The notes under the pieces: generated by a model
Told to the model about the DNA's origin: nothing
The model's input: only the letters and a program-made list of their open reading frames with translations
Databases searched by the model: none
Part shown: positions 63,736-64,000 of the stretch, piece by piece
Numbering within the stretch: the stretch's first letter is position 1
Layout: each line of letters opens with the position of its first letter
NCBI RefSeq assembly: GCF_001975705.1
Contig: NZ_CP015093.1
Location: 868,001 to 932,000 of the forward strand
Direction: 5' to 3'
DNA: 64,000 nucleotides
Source: Salipiger abyssi
GTDB taxonomy: Bacteria; Pseudomonadota; Alphaproteobacteria; Rhodobacterales; Rhodobacteraceae
Program-made: the position numbers and the translations under genes

Positions 63736-64000
63736 CTATTCCCCATTCTCCGAGCGCATTTTGGCAAGTGCCATAGCACGCTGATACACCGGGCGCCGCT
63801 TGACCCCGTACATGCCCGAAACCGCATCGGCGGCGTCGCGCACCGACATCGTCTTCAGCGCCTCGGTCAGGGACAGGTCTAAATCAGATTCGCTAATTTT
63901 CTCCGAATCCCCTTTGCCGATCAGCACCACGATCTCGCCTTTCGTCGCGGTGCCCGCATAAGCCTCGGCCAGCTCCGAGAGCGTACCGCGGCGGCATTCC
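63736..64000 (-). CDS. rsmI: 16S rRNA 2'-O-methyltransferase RsmI, C-terminal part
   Basis: Partial gene that runs off the right edge; only the last 87 or so residues are present. The readable text from the edge is ECRRGTLSELAEAYAG, then KGEIVVLIGKGD and the helical tail SVRDAADAVSGMYGVKRRPV. RsmI methylates C1402 of 16S rRNA. The 5' half lies outside the window. Confidence 0.93.
   Translation of the reverse strand, partial: ECRRGTLSELAEAYAGTATKGEIVVLIGKGDSEKISESDLDLSLTEALKTMSVRDAADAVSGMYGVKRRPVYQRAMALAKMRSENGE

Overview
This is a gene-dense, high-GC chromosomal segment from an alphaproteobacterium, most probably a marine Rhodobacteraceae (Roseobacter-group) species. The evidence is a GANTC methylase (CcrM) next to rnhB, the fbc-type petABC operon, a CtrA-like winged-helix regulator, an RpoH sigma factor, a CIRCE-controlled groESL operon and a vanadium haloperoxidase. 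The genus cannot be read from the sequence. There is no phage, transposase or CRISPR array.

Layout. 1-20.6 kb is the ribosomal/RNA polymerase superoperon, read leftward: tRNA-Trp, secE, nusG, a YcaQ-like DNA glycosylase gene, rplK, rplA, rplJ, rplL, rpoB, rpoC, then a short accessory insertion (glycosyltransferase, AraC regulator, cupin) and rpsL, rpsG, fusA. Terminators after nusG, rplA and rpoC, an attenuator before rpoB, and candidate promoters with 17-base spacers split the block into transcription units. Between 19.8 and 23.2 kb lie three rightward genes for small exported proteins that share a repeat of about 40 residues; two of them sit in a duplicated cassette (promoter, gene, two hairpins). 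tuf follows.

24.7-36 kb holds two divergent lipoproteins, a universal stress protein, a CtrA-like regulator with a degenerate receiver domain, a monooxygenase-fold protein, DUF484-xerC, a GST, psd-pssA (phosphatidylethanolamine synthesis), a PhnA-like protein, a beta-barrel protein and the cytochrome bc1 operon petABC. 36-40.7 kb holds the thiamine ABC importer thiBPQ under a TPP riboswitch, with a one-base frameshift in thiP, and aroC. 40.7-49.1 kb holds a chemoreceptor, a vanadium-dependent haloperoxidase, ccrM with three GANTC sites in its promoter region, rnhB and groESL.

49.2-64 kb holds a DMT exporter, a DUF2161 nuclease-like protein, a TraB/GumN protein, an M3 peptidase, coaBC-dut-(membrane-anchored MoeB-like E1), rpoH-chaN, a GST with a cysteine-rich tail, comM, an esterase, gshB, yraN and the 3' part of rsmI. 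Several families of short palindromic repeats are scattered between genes. The items most worth following up are the secreted repeat-protein family with its duplicated cassette, the GANTC cluster at ccrM, the thiP frameshift, the haloperoxidase with Ala at the usual vanadate-binding Ser position, and the repeat families.
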